The translations under genes were made by a program, and so were the position numbers. A stretch of DNA of 64,000 nucleotides from the NCBI RefSeq assembly GCF_029278565.1, contig NZ_CP119559.1:1364001-1428000 (forward strand), written 5' to 3'. The stretch comes from Haloarcula halophila (GTDB taxonomy: Archaea > Halobacteriota > Halobacteria > Halobacteriales > Haloarculaceae). This document shows positions 7,957-16,303 of this stretch, piece by piece (position 1 is the stretch's first letter; every line of letters begins with the position of its first letter). The notes under the pieces are model-generated. The model had not been told where the DNA came from. It searched no databases and saw only the letters and a list, made by a program, of their open reading frames with translations.

Positions 7957-7970
7957 TTAGGTTAGCCAAA
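7957..7970. promoter_or_regulatory. Downstream iron-repressor-type operator of the second binding-protein gene
   Basis: TTAGGTTAGCCAAA matches TTAGGnnnnCCTAA except for one base in the right arm and ends 4 bp before the ATG at 7975. It would overlap the start site of a leaderless transcript. A TATA-like TTATGTAT (about 7947-7954) lies between the operators. Confidence 0.6.
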
Positions 7971-7974
7971 ATCC

Positions 7975-9198
7975 ATGGCGAGAGATGACAGAAGACAGCG
8001 TTCGTCGACTCGTAGAGAGTATCTGAAGTACGGGGGAGGAGTCCTCGGGACCGGCTTGCTCGCTGGTTGTACCGGGCGGTCAGACTCCGAGGTACCGGCG
8101 ACCCGGACCGACACAGCGGACGCACCCGCAACGGAGACCACGATGTCGGAAGACCGGAGCTATTCGGTGACGATGTCGCCCGTCGGGACGGTCGAGTTCG
8201 AGCGCCCGCCGGAGACGGCGACGGTGTACGACGCGACGTGGGCCGACATCCTCGTGGGCCTCGGCCACGGTGACGCCGTCCTCTCGCTCGGGCATCCGGA
8301 GGGATATTACGCCGGCTACTACGACCAGCTCGACGGCGTCTCCTTCGACACGGGCGGACTTGCGCCGCTCTACAACGACGGGCTCGACAAGGAGCAGTTC
8401 TACGAACTCGATGCGGACGTCCACCACCTCGATCCCGTCAACATCGGGTACAGTGGCTGGTCGGGATGGTCGATGACGGACGTCGAAGAGATCGAAGAGA
8501 ACATCGGCCCGTTCGTTGCGAACCGGTTGAGTCGCGCCCACGCCGAGCCGCCGGCGGAGTACGGCGGTGACTACGAGTACTACTCGCTCTGGGAGCTCAC
8601 CGAGAAGCTCGGACAGGTCTACCGCGAAGCCGAGCGGGCGGCCGAATTGCAGGCGATCCGCGACGGTCTGGTCACCGAGATCACGGCCGACCTTCCGTCC
8701 CGGTCCGACCGCCCATCAGTCGGCCTTCTCGTGTTCTCCCCCGACGAGGAGACGTTCTCGCCGTACAAGATCAACGCACCGGGCTACGGGAAGGCCCAGT
8801 ACCGGCCGTTCGGCGTCGAGGACGCCTTCGCCGACAGCGACAAGACGTACGCGGAGAACTACGAGGGGAGCTACGACATCGAAGGCCTCCTCGAAGTCGA
8901 CCCCGACGTGATCGTTCACAACTGGGACATCGAGCCGTCGGACCGGACCCGCGCGATGCGGGCGTTCTTCGCCGACAACCCCGTCGCCCGGGAACTCACT
9001 GCCGTCCAGAACGACCGCGTCTACGTCGGCGGCACGCCCACGCAGGGGCCGGTCATGAACATCTTCCAGATCGAGATGACCGCAAAGCAGCTGTTCCCCG
9101 AACGGTTCGGCGAGTGGAACGGCGTCGGCGAACACAGCCCATCGGAACGGCTGTTCGACCGCCAGCGGCTCGCTGACAGTATCAACGGCGACAGCTGA
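7975..9198 (+). CDS. Tat-exported lipoprotein, iron-complex-type ABC substrate-binding protein (copy 2)
   Basis: This 407-residue paralogue of the preceding binding protein has the same plan. The twin-arginine motif RREYLKYGG is at residues 13-21, the lipobox cysteine is C32 (LLAGC), then a linker and a TroA/FepB-like fold with matching segments such as LDKEQFYELDADVHHLDP. Both end in a region ending QGP(V/I)(M/I)N plus a helical tail. The start is ATG at 7975, 4 bp after the second operator. Iron-chelate binding on the outer face of the membrane is inferred from the operators and family. No transporter partners are adjacent, so it may serve a permease encoded elsewhere. Confidence 0.9.
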   Translation: MARDDRRQRSSTRREYLKYGGGVLGTGLLAGCTGRSDSEVPATRTDTADAPATETTMSEDRSYSVTMSPVGTVEFERPPETATVYDATWADILVGLGHGDAVLSLGHPEGYYAGYYDQLDGVSFDTGGLAPLYNDGLDKEQFYELDADVHHLDPVNIGYSGWSGWSMTDVEEIEENIGPFVANRLSRAHAEPPAEYGGDYEYYSLWELTEKLGQVYREAERAAELQAIRDGLVTEITADLPSRSDRPSVGLLVFSPDEETFSPYKINAPGYGKAQYRPFGVEDAFADSDKTYAENYEGSYDIEGLLEVDPDVIVHNWDIEPSDRTRAMRAFFADNPVARELTAVQNDRVYVGGTPTQGPVMNIFQIEMTAKQLFPERFGEWNGVGEHSPSERLFDRQRLADSINGDS

Positions 9199-9299
9199 CT
9201 GATTGCTACCGAGACGAAGACGGCGGAGGCACCGACGCGACGTGGGACGTGAGTCGTGGCCGACCGGGCCGCCTATCCGTGCCCGGTCCAACTGGGGAT

Positions 9300-10067
9300 A
9301 TGACCGACGACGGCAGCGGGAGCCGACAGCGTGCGATCGAGGCACTGGCTCGCCGAGAGTACGAGCGGGCCGGCGACGAGTACACGCGAGCGGCCTGGCA
9401 GCGACTCGCAACACCGCGGGCGGGCCAGTCCCCGTTCGAACCGGACGAGAAGGGGTGGGTCGGCGCCGGACTGCAGTTTCTCTGTCTCGCCGGCGTCGCC
9501 TACCGGGTCGCCGGCCAGGACGGGCGGGCGACCCGCCGGGGTGTCGAGGGAGTCGCAGTCGCGAACGATCTCGAGCGCGGTCTCGACAAGCCCGTTCAGC
9601 GAGCCTGTCTCGACGAGTTCGCCGCGGACTTCCGGGCGATCGGGGGGATGGACGGCGTCGCTGACGCCTACCGCGAGGCCCGGTCGGCCTACGAGCGGGC
9701 CGGTGACAGCGTCGACAGCCCGCAGGCGGTCGGGACGACGCCGCTGTTCGAGGCCGCGGCCGCATCGCTCAAACAGGTCGCACGGAGCCTCGATGACGGC
9801 GAGATCGCCATCGCGTGGGAGGACCTCCACGGGAGCGACCCGGCGGACGCCGGCGGCTTCCTCGGCCACCGCGCCGACTACAAGCGACGGCGGTTCCCGA
9901 GCCTCCTGGAGCGGGTGGTCGAAGCTGGATACCTCGCGGCCCCGCGCGGGACGACCGAGTACGACAACGCGAACCACCGCTGTCCCGCCTGCGAGTCGAC
10001 CGACGTCAACTGGGCGGCCGGCAACACCCTCTGTCTGCGCTGTTCGACGCCGGTCGAGCGGCGTTAG
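9300..10067 (+). CDS. Conserved haloarchaeal helical protein with C-terminal zinc ribbon
   Basis: A 255-residue protein. The N-terminal two thirds are rich in helix-forming repeats (EYERAGDEYTRAAWQ and similar), reminiscent of TPR-like packing. The last 35 residues carry two CxxC pairs (CPAC and CLRC) of a small zinc ribbon. The ATG at 9300 is chosen over an upstream GTG at 9249, which would add an atypical Gly/Pro/Arg-rich extension. The stop overlaps by 4 bp the stop of the convergent epimerase gene. I do not recognise a function. Confidence 0.75.
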   Translation: MTDDGSGSRQRAIEALARREYERAGDEYTRAAWQRLATPRAGQSPFEPDEKGWVGAGLQFLCLAGVAYRVAGQDGRATRRGVEGVAVANDLERGLDKPVQRACLDEFAADFRAIGGMDGVADAYREARSAYERAGDSVDSPQAVGTTPLFEAAAASLKQVARSLDDGEIAIAWEDLHGSDPADAGGFLGHRADYKRRRFPSLLERVVEAGYLAAPRGTTEYDNANHRCPACESTDVNWAAGNTLCLRCSTPVERR

Positions 10068-10978
10068 CCGAGCAGATCGTCCAGGCCCTCACCCAGCGAC
10101 AGCGTCGGTTCGTACCCCAACTGTTCGCGGGCCCGCGAGATGTCCGGCCGGCTTTCGCGGATGTCGCCCGGTCGGGGATCGGTGTGGACGATGTCGGCGT
10201 CGGGATCGATCCGGTCCCGGATCGCCTCGGCGAGTTCGCGGATCGTCGTCCGCTGACCGGTCCCGACGTTGTAGGCACGGCCGACGGCGTCGGTGGTCGC
10301 CGCGAGCACGTTCGCCTGGACGATATCGTCGATGTGGACGAAGTCGCGGTACTGCTCCCCGTCGCCGTCGACAGTCAGCGGGCCGCCGTCCCGTGCCTGG
10401 TCGGTGAAGACGTTGATGACCCCGGCGTAGTCGCCGCCGGTCTGTCCGGGACCGTAGACGTTGAAGTACCGCAGCGGGACCGTCTCCAGGCCGTAGAGGT
10501 CGTGGTAGAGCCGACAGTAGTGGTCGCCGCTGAGCTTCTCCAATCCGTAGGGAGAACTTGGCTCTTTCCGGTCGTCCTCGGCGATGGGGATCGACTCTGG
10601 TGCGCCGTAGATCGCCGCGCTGGAGGCGAAGACGACCCGGGCGTCCGCACGACGGGCCGCCTCCAGGATCGAGAGCGTCGCGTCGACGTTCGTCGCGTGG
10701 CTCGTCTCCGGGTCCTCGACGGACTGGGCGACGCTGACGACGGCCGCCTCGTGGAAGACCAGATCGACGCCGTCCATGGCCGTCTCGACGGTGTCCCGGT
10801 CACGGATGTCGCCTTCGACGACCGTCGCACCGTCCGGACACCGCTCGCGCGACCCCGAGGAGAAGTCGTCCAGGATGCGGACCTCGTTGTCCGGGAGCAG
10901 TGCGTCGGCGATGTGACTCCCGATGAAGCCGCCGCCGCCGGTGACGAGTACCTGCCGGCCGGTTGGCGTCTGTGTCAT
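10064..10978 (-). CDS. NAD-dependent nucleotide-sugar epimerase/dehydratase (extended SDR)
   Basis: This 304-residue protein has the extended-SDR glycine motif VTGGGGFIGSHIADAL (about residues 12-27), the serine strand FASSAAIYG, and the catalytic YGLEK (YxxxK). RYFNVYGPGQ marks the sugar-binding side. It resembles UDP-glucose 4-epimerases and related enzymes of surface-glycan synthesis, acting in the cytoplasm. The exact sugar is not predictable. A phosphosugar mutase gene lies 1.2 kb away, in keeping with sugar-nucleotide metabolism. Confidence 0.9.
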   Translation of the reverse strand: MTQTPTGRQVLVTGGGGFIGSHIADALLPDNEVRILDDFSSGSRERCPDGATVVEGDIRDRDTVETAMDGVDLVFHEAAVVSVAQSVEDPETSHATNVDATLSILEAARRADARVVFASSAAIYGAPESIPIAEDDRKEPSSPYGLEKLSGDHYCRLYHDLYGLETVPLRYFNVYGPGQTGGDYAGVINVFTDQARDGGPLTVDGDGEQYRDFVHIDDIVQANVLAATTDAVGRAYNVGTGQRTTIRELAEAIRDRIDPDADIVHTDPRPGDIRESRPDISRAREQLGYEPTLSLGEGLDDLLG

Positions 10979-11043
10979 TGTCCCGAGGATGTACCGGCCG
11001 GCGTAAATACTCGGTGGACCGCCGAGCCGTCACAGCATCCCGG

Positions 11044-11676
11044 TCACGCCCGTTTGCGGAGGCGTCCCCGGACGAACGGGCGGATCGGTGTCACACCGAG
11101 GGTGCGCCGTTCGAGTTCGAGTACGTCGAAGGCGGGGTGGGCCGCAAAGAGTGCCGCCGTCCGCCGGGTGAGGTGACAGCCACCGGCGAGTCGGCGCCAC
11201 AGCGGCGCAACCGCTCGCTGGACGCGTTCGCGCCAGCCGTCGTCGGCGACGTGTTCGAGAAAGCGGAACTCGCCGCCGGGTTCGAGGACGCGTGCGACCT
11301 CGTCGAGCGCCCCCTCGGGGTCGCCGATCGTACAGAACACCATCGACGCGATCACCGTGTCGAACGTGTCGTCGGCGTACGGGAGGTCGGCCGCGCCCGC
11401 CGACCGGAGCGCAACCGCCAGCCCAAGCGATCGCGCTCGCTCGGCGGCCTGCCGTCGCATGTGCCCGTCGGGTTCGACAGCGTGGATGGCCGACCCACTG
11501 CCGGCCAGAAACGGGAACATCGCGCCGGTACCGGCCCCCAGGTCCAGCACCGTCTCCCCGAGGTCACGAGCGAGGTACTGGCGATGGGGGCGGAGCAGTG
11601 TCCGCTCGGCGACGGCAGTCACGGGGTCGTAGATCGCTGCGAACAGCGGATGGTCGGGACCGTCGGACACCGTCAC
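11044..11676 (-). CDS. Class I SAM-dependent methyltransferase
   Basis: A 210-residue protein with the SAM-binding motif I VLDLGAGTGAMFPFLA (about residues 42-57), an acidic motif II end (HAVEPDG) and the motif around LPYADDTFDTVIASMVFC. It is UbiE/PhcB-like; the substrate is unknown. Its start overlaps by 4 nt the end of the Nudix gene on the same strand, so the two are probably cotranscribed and translationally coupled. Confidence 0.87.
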   Translation of the reverse strand: MTVSDGPDHPLFAAIYDPVTAVAERTLLRPHRQYLARDLGETVLDLGAGTGAMFPFLAGSGSAIHAVEPDGHMRRQAAERARSLGLAVALRSAGAADLPYADDTFDTVIASMVFCTIGDPEGALDEVARVLEPGGEFRFLEHVADDGWRERVQRAVAPLWRRLAGGCHLTRRTAALFAAHPAFDVLELERRTLGVTPIRPFVRGRLRKRA

Positions 11677-12083
11677 CCCTCTGTCGTGCAGTCGGCGGCG
11701 CGTTCGGTTGCGGTCGCCTGTGGGTCGCTGAGCCGCTCGATCGCGTCTGCGACCGTGAACCAGTCGGAGGCCGTGTGCTCGTCGCTGAGTGAGACCGTCC
11801 GGTCCGTGACGCGACAGTGGTAGTAGACGGCGAATCGGCCTTCATCGGCCTCGTTTCGCCAGGAGGTCGCGTGAACCGGATCGTGGATGGTCGCATCCAG
11901 GCCGGTCTCCTCGACGATCTCGCGGTGGAGCCCATCCGGCACGTCGTCGTCGCTGACGTTGAGTCGTCCGCCCGGGAGCTCCCAGCCGCCGTCGGTCGCC
12001 CGCCGGAGGAGCAACACGTCCTCGTCGGCTGTCCGAAGCACCCCGCGGATGCTCACGGTCGCGTACAGATGGCGCTCAGTCAT
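11673..12083 (-). CDS. Nudix hydrolase
   Basis: A 136-residue protein with a Nudix box running from GGRL through REIVEETGLD. The REUxEExGU half is perfect. The first Glu of the consensus is replaced by Asp, and the spacing is one residue longer (GGRLNVSDDDVPDGLH before REIVEE). Family members hydrolyse nucleoside diphosphates linked to another group. The ATG at 12083 is chosen because the domain begins immediately (MTERHLYATVS); further upstream the frame runs antisense to the mutase gene. Coupled by a 4-nt overlap to the methyltransferase downstream. Confidence 0.88.
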   Translation of the reverse strand: MTERHLYATVSIRGVLRTADEDVLLLRRATDGGWELPGGRLNVSDDDVPDGLHREIVEETGLDATIHDPVHATSWRNEADEGRFAVYYHCRVTDRTVSLSDEHTASDWFTVADAIERLSDPQATATERAADCTTEG

Positions 12084-12183
12084 ACACCACTGATGCGTCG
12101 AGCGGGGCCTGAAGCTGTCGGTGCAACGAACGTCTGCCGGTTTGTCGGCCGATTTTATACAGTGGGGTGCCCTCGTACCCGGT

Positions 12184-13518
12184 ATGTTCGGAACGAGCGG
12201 CGTCCGTGGGCCCGTCGGGGAGACGATTACGGCAGCAGTGGCACTTGACATCGGCCGGGCGGTGGGAACCGACGCCGACCGCGTCGTCGTCGGCCGCGAT
12301 GCTCGCGATTCGGGGCGGATGCTCCGTGACGCCGTCGTCGCCGGCCTCCAGGAGACCGGGACGGACGTCGTCGACGCCGGGATGGCAGCGACGCCGACGG
12401 TCGCCCGGGGGATCGAGCCACAGGACGCCGACGCGGGTATCGTGGTGACGGCGTCGCACAACCCCCCTGCGGACAACGGCCTGAAACTGTGGACGCCCTC
12501 CGGCCAGGCGTTCTCGACGGCGCAGCAGGACGAGATCGAAGCCCGGATCGAGGCCGGCGACTACGACCTCGCCGGCTGGGACCGACAGGGGACCTGCCGG
12601 GAGTGGCCGGACGCGAGCGCGGTCCACCGGCGTGCGCTCGTCGACGCGGGCCGGCGTGACGCCGACGAGGCCGGGGTTTCCCTCGACGGACTCTCGGTCG
12701 TCGTCGACCTCGGGAACGGGATGGGCGGTGTCGCAGCCGACGCCCTGTACGAACTCGGTGCCGACGTCGAGACGCTCAACGCCCAGCCCGACGGCCGGTT
12801 CCCGGGACGGCCCAGCGAGCCGACCGCCGAGACCTGCGAGACGCTCGCGAGGACCGTCGAGGCGACCGGCGCCGACCTCGGGATCGCCCACGACGGGGAC
12901 GCCGACCGGATGATGGCCGTCGCCGACGGTGGGGAGTTCGTCCCCGGCGATCTGCTGTTGGCGATGTTCGGCCGCGAGGAGGCGGGAGACGGCGAGTCCG
13001 TCGCCGCACCCGTCGATACGAGCCTCGCGGTCGACGACGCGCTGGCCGAAGTCGGCGCCGACGTGGTCCGGACCCGGGTCGGCGACGTCTACGTCGCGGA
13101 ACGGACCCGCGACGAGGGAGTCGCCTTCGGCGGGGAGCCCTCGGGGGCCTGGATCTTCCCCGCGGAGACGTACTGTCCCGACGGCCCCCTGGCCGGGGTG
13201 AAACTCGCCGTGTTGGCGGCGGCCGAGCCGCTCTCTGCACGGATCGACCGCATCGAGCGGTACCCGATCCGCCGGGCGACCGTCGAGACCGAGCGGAAGG
13301 AGGCGGTGATGGACGCCGTCGAGACAGAGATCAGGGCGGCGTACGACGACGTGACCGACCTCGACGGGCTTCGCGTCGGTACCGACGACGGCTGGTTCCT
13401 CGTTCGCCCCTCGGGCACCCAGGCACTCGTCCGGCTGACCGCCGAGTCCCGCGACCCCGAGCGTGCCGACGAGCTGCTGGCCGTGGCACGCTCGCTGCTG
13501 GACGACGCCATGGCGTGA
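12184..13518 (+). CDS. glmM: Phosphohexose mutase (phosphoglucosamine/phosphomannomutase family)
   Basis: This 444-residue protein has all four family signatures. The phosphoserine loop is VVTASHNPPADNG with S91. The metal loop is DGDADR (D237, D239, D241), the sugar loop GGEPSGAW, and the phosphate-binding loop RPSGTQALVR. The N-terminal MFGTSGVRG is typical of archaeal GlmM-like enzymes, which interconvert hexose(amine) 6- and 1-phosphates for sugar-nucleotide synthesis. ATG at 12184 is chosen because FGTSGVRG is normally at the very N-terminus. GlmM versus ManB specificity is uncertain. Confidence 0.9.
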   Translation: MFGTSGVRGPVGETITAAVALDIGRAVGTDADRVVVGRDARDSGRMLRDAVVAGLQETGTDVVDAGMAATPTVARGIEPQDADAGIVVTASHNPPADNGLKLWTPSGQAFSTAQQDEIEARIEAGDYDLAGWDRQGTCREWPDASAVHRRALVDAGRRDADEAGVSLDGLSVVVDLGNGMGGVAADALYELGADVETLNAQPDGRFPGRPSEPTAETCETLARTVEATGADLGIAHDGDADRMMAVADGGEFVPGDLLLAMFGREEAGDGESVAAPVDTSLAVDDALAEVGADVVRTRVGDVYVAERTRDEGVAFGGEPSGAWIFPAETYCPDGPLAGVKLAVLAAAEPLSARIDRIERYPIRRATVETERKEAVMDAVETEIRAAYDDVTDLDGLRVGTDDGWFLVRPSGTQALVRLTAESRDPERADELLAVARSLLDDAMA

Positions 13519-13555
13519 AAGCGGGGTTTATCAGTCGACCCGACGAAGCGGAGGT

Positions 13556-13975
13556 GTGTACTCCCGGGACCACGCGCTGGGATCGCTGGCGCTCGCGGTC
13601 GTGCTCCTGTTGGCGACGACGCCACCCGGCCACCCGGCCGTCCTACTCGCCGTCGTCGTCGGTGTCGGCGTCGGAATCGACTTCGATCACTTCCTCGTCG
13701 CCTCCCTGAACACGGGATCGACGAAGAACCTCAGGCGAGTCCTCCGCTCCCCGAAGATCGTCTTCCTCGATCAGCGGGCGATCTTCGATCCGGACGACCT
13801 CTCGCCGCTCCAGCGCCTGCTCAGCCACGTCGTACTCGCCGGCCTGGCCGTCTTCGGGTTGGTCGCGCTGGGCGAGCACGGCTGGGCGACGGTCGTGGGG
13901 CTGACGCTGTATCTCCACGTCCTCTGTGATCTGATCGCCGACGTGCGGAACGAAGCGGGGACGGCAAGCAGCTAA
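13556..13975 (+). CDS. Small integral membrane protein with DFDH motif
   Basis: A 139-residue protein with about four hydrophobic segments. The GIDFDHFLVA motif after the second segment, together with later His/Asp positions (LSHVVLAG, LYLHVLCDLIADV), is reminiscent of membrane-bound metal-dependent hydrolase-like (YdjM/DUF457-type) proteins. The GTG at 13556 is chosen because it lies outside the upstream mutase gene, 37 bp after its stop. Function unknown. Confidence 0.7.
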   Translation: MYSRDHALGSLALAVVLLLATTPPGHPAVLLAVVVGVGVGIDFDHFLVASLNTGSTKNLRRVLRSPKIVFLDQRAIFDPDDLSPLQRLLSHVVLAGLAVFGLVALGEHGWATVVGLTLYLHVLCDLIADVRNEAGTASS

Positions 13976-13999
13976 GGCCCGCCGGTCCGACGCGTCGGT

Positions 14000-14320
14000 A
14001 TGGAACTCGATCTCCTGGCAGCGGCCGACCTCGACCCGGAGCCCGGTGCGGTCGTCGACACGGAACTGGCGGTGACCGACGACGTCCTCGTGAAGGCGTT
14101 CGCGCTCGGGCCGGGGGCGGCGATCGATCCGCACGAACACGCCGGCGCGACGAACGTCTTCCACGTCGTCGACGGCACGGTCACGGTCACGCGCGACGGC
14201 GACGAAGCGACGATCACGGCACCCGGTGTCGTACTGAACGAGCGGGGCCAACTCCACGGCGCGCGCAACGAGACCGACACCGTGGCGGTCCTGACCGCGA
14301 GTCTCTGTCCGCTGCCGTAG
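14000..14320 (+). CDS. Cupin-domain protein
   Basis: This 106-residue single-domain protein has the two cupin motifs. The first includes IDPHEHAGATNVFHVVDG (metal-ligand histidines plus a central His) and the second QLHGARNETD. It probably binds a metal. Small cupins of this kind have many roles, and the substrate is unknown. It starts 24 bp after the upstream membrane-protein gene and ends 42 bp before the aldolase gene, so it may share a transcript. Confidence 0.85.
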   Translation: MELDLLAAADLDPEPGAVVDTELAVTDDVLVKAFALGPGAAIDPHEHAGATNVFHVVDGTVTVTRDGDEATITAPGVVLNERGQLHGARNETDTVAVLTASLCPLP

Positions 14321-14362
14321 CGTGGTCGGTGCGGTTATTGTCCTCACGCGAGAGGGCTAGGT

Positions 14363-15151
14363 ATGGGACCGTCACCAGCGACGAACGGACTCCGGCAGCG
14401 ACTCGAAGACGGCGGCGTCGCGCTCGGAATCCTCGACAACACGTACAGTCCGACGCTCGTGGAGTTCTACGGCGACCTGGGCGTCGACTACGTCTGGATC
14501 GATCTGGAACACGGCGGGCCGGACCCCTGGGACGCCACGAGCGTCGAGAACCTCCTGCGGGCCGCCGAGCGAAGCGGCGTGGAGTTGCTCGTCCGGCTTC
14601 CCGACACCGATCCGACGCTGGTCCGGAAGGCCCTGGACGTCGGCGTCAGGAGCCTCTTTCTCCCGCGCGTCGAGACAGCCACGGAGGTCGAGGCCGCTGT
14701 CCGGTCGGCGCGGTTCCGCTACGACGGTGACCCGGGCGACCGCGGGCTGGCAGCACCCCGAGCCAGACGCTGGGGGCTGGCAGAGGACTACGTCGAACAG
14801 GAGGACACCGAGACCCTCGTCGGAACCACGGTCGAGACGGCCGCCGCGGTCGAGAACATCGACGCTATCCTCGACGTCTCGGACCTGGGGTTCGTGTTCA
14901 TCGGCCCGCTCGATCTGTCGGTCTCGCTCGGCCATCCCGGCGAACTGGACCACCCCGAAGTGGTGGACGCCGTCGAGACAGTCCGTGCGGCGGCCGTCGA
15001 AGCGGGCGTCCCGGTCGGTGGCCTGGGCTTCGGGATGGACGACGTCAACGAGAAGGCGGCCAACGGCTACCAGCTGCTGAACCTCGGATCGACGACGGGC
15101 GCGCTCCAGCGGACACTGACAGGATGGCTAGATTCCTACGACGGAACGTAG
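14363..15151 (+). CDS. HpcH/HpaI-family class II aldolase
   Basis: This 262-residue protein is a (beta/alpha)8 aldolase of the HpcH/HpaI family, which cleaves 2-keto-3-deoxy sugar acids to pyruvate and an aldehyde using a divalent metal. Visible motifs are YVWIDLEHGGPDPW, RSLFLPRVET (metal Glu) and GFVFIGPLDLSVSLG (metal Asp). Substrates could be 2-keto-3-deoxyglucarate-type acids. It converges on a D-2-hydroxyacid dehydrogenase gene 57 bp away, which might act in the same route. Confidence 0.9.
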   Translation: MGPSPATNGLRQRLEDGGVALGILDNTYSPTLVEFYGDLGVDYVWIDLEHGGPDPWDATSVENLLRAAERSGVELLVRLPDTDPTLVRKALDVGVRSLFLPRVETATEVEAAVRSARFRYDGDPGDRGLAAPRARRWGLAEDYVEQEDTETLVGTTVETAAAVENIDAILDVSDLGFVFIGPLDLSVSLGHPGELDHPEVVDAVETVRAAAVEAGVPVGGLGFGMDDVNEKAANGYQLLNLGSTTGALQRTLTGWLDSYDGT

Positions 15152-15208
15152 ATCTCAGTTGCCCTGTGACTGGCCCTTCGCCTCGTCGATCGCAGCGCGG
15201 CCGTGGCC

Positions 15209-16171
15209 TCAGAGCCAGTCGGTCTCGGGATCGATGCGGTTCGGCGGCGTCTCGCCGGCGAAGGACGCCCGGAGGTTCTCGGCGACGGTCGCGTTCAGCT
15301 CCTCGCGGGCTTCGACGGAGTACCAGCCCGCGTGGGGCGTCACGAGACAGTTGTCGAGGCCGACGAGCGGGTTGTCCTCGGCCGGCGGTTCCTGCCGGAG
15401 CACGTCGATCCCCGCGGCCGCGATCTCGCCGCCGGTCAGCGCGTCGGCCAAGGCCCGTTCGTCGACCAGCCCGCCACGGCCGGTGTTGACGAGGATCGCG
15501 TGGTCCTGCATGGCCGTGAAGGCATCGGCGTCCGCCATTCCCTCGGTCTCGTCGGTCAGGGGCGCGTGCAGGGAGACGTAATCGGCCCGCTCGTACAGTT
15601 CGTCGAGGGTGACCTTCTCGACGTCGTCCTCGGCCATCTCGTCGGCGTCGACGTAGGGATCGTAGGCGATCACGTCGAGATCGAACCCGCTGAGCTGTTG
15701 CCGGGTCCGCCGGGCGATCGGTCCGTAGGAGACGAGCCCGAGCGTCCGGCCGGCCAGACGGTGGATTGCCCGACCGCGATTCCAGTCCCAGTTACCGGCC
15801 CGGACATCCCGGTCGTAGGCAGCGACGTCACGGATACAGTCGAGCAGGAGCGTCACGGTGTGGGTGGCGACTTCGTCGGTACAGTAGGTCGGGACGTTCG
15901 TCACGGTGACCCCGTTGCGGGCCGCCGCCGGTACGTCGATGTTGTCGATGCCGACGCCCGCGCGGGCGACGATACTGAGCTGGTCCAACTCGTCGAGAAC
16001 CGCCGCAGTCACCGGCGTGTTCACATCGACGACGACGGCATCGGCACCGGTCGCGGCGGCACGGAACGCCGCTTCGTCGGTCGTGTCCGCGGCGACGACC
16101 TCGGTGTCGAGTTCGGCGCGGAGCAACGCTACGTCGATCATCGGATCGTCACTGGCGACCACTCGTGGCAT
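15209..16171 (-). CDS. D-isomer-specific 2-hydroxyacid dehydrogenase
   Basis: A 320-residue protein with the two-domain fold of this family: catalytic-domain VARAGVGIDNID, the active-site Arg in NTGRGGLVDE, the Glu in GIDVLRQEPP and the His in TPHAGWYS. The nucleotide loop reads GLVSYGPIARR, so in GxGxxG the first and third glycines are Ser and Ala, which departs from the usual motif. ATG at 16171 is chosen because a TATATA box lies 22-29 nt upstream. The frame stays open much further upstream, but that part is antisense to the next gene. Substrate unknown. Confidence 0.9.
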   Translation of the reverse strand: MPRVVASDDPMIDVALLRAELDTEVVAADTTDEAAFRAAATGADAVVVDVNTPVTAAVLDELDQLSIVARAGVGIDNIDVPAAARNGVTVTNVPTYCTDEVATHTVTLLLDCIRDVAAYDRDVRAGNWDWNRGRAIHRLAGRTLGLVSYGPIARRTRQQLSGFDLDVIAYDPYVDADEMAEDDVEKVTLDELYERADYVSLHAPLTDETEGMADADAFTAMQDHAILVNTGRGGLVDERALADALTGGEIAAAGIDVLRQEPPAEDNPLVGLDNCLVTPHAGWYSVEAREELNATVAENLRASFAGETPPNRIDPETDWL

Positions 16172-16192
16172 ACACGTTACATCGGCTCGCCG

Positions 16193-16200
16193 GTATATAA
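16193..16200 (-). promoter_or_regulatory. TATA box of the hydroxyacid dehydrogenase gene
   Basis: The minus strand reads TTATATAC, 22-29 nt before the ATG at 16171, as expected for a leaderless haloarchaeal promoter. Confidence 0.55.
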
Positions 16201-16274
16201 CGGCCTCCGGTCTTCCCACCTGATAGGAACCGCGTGTGGGAGTCGGCGGTGATTCGACTACCGGACCAGAATCC

Positions 16275-16281
16275 GTATTTA
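16275..16281 (+). promoter_or_regulatory. TATA-like box of the P19-like lipoprotein gene
   Basis: GTATTTA lies 23-29 nt before the ATG at 16304. With the divergent TATA box at 16193-16200 it places both promoters in one 132-bp gap. Confidence 0.45.
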
Positions 16282-16303
16282 CCGTGCGGAGCCAACACGG
16301 GAT

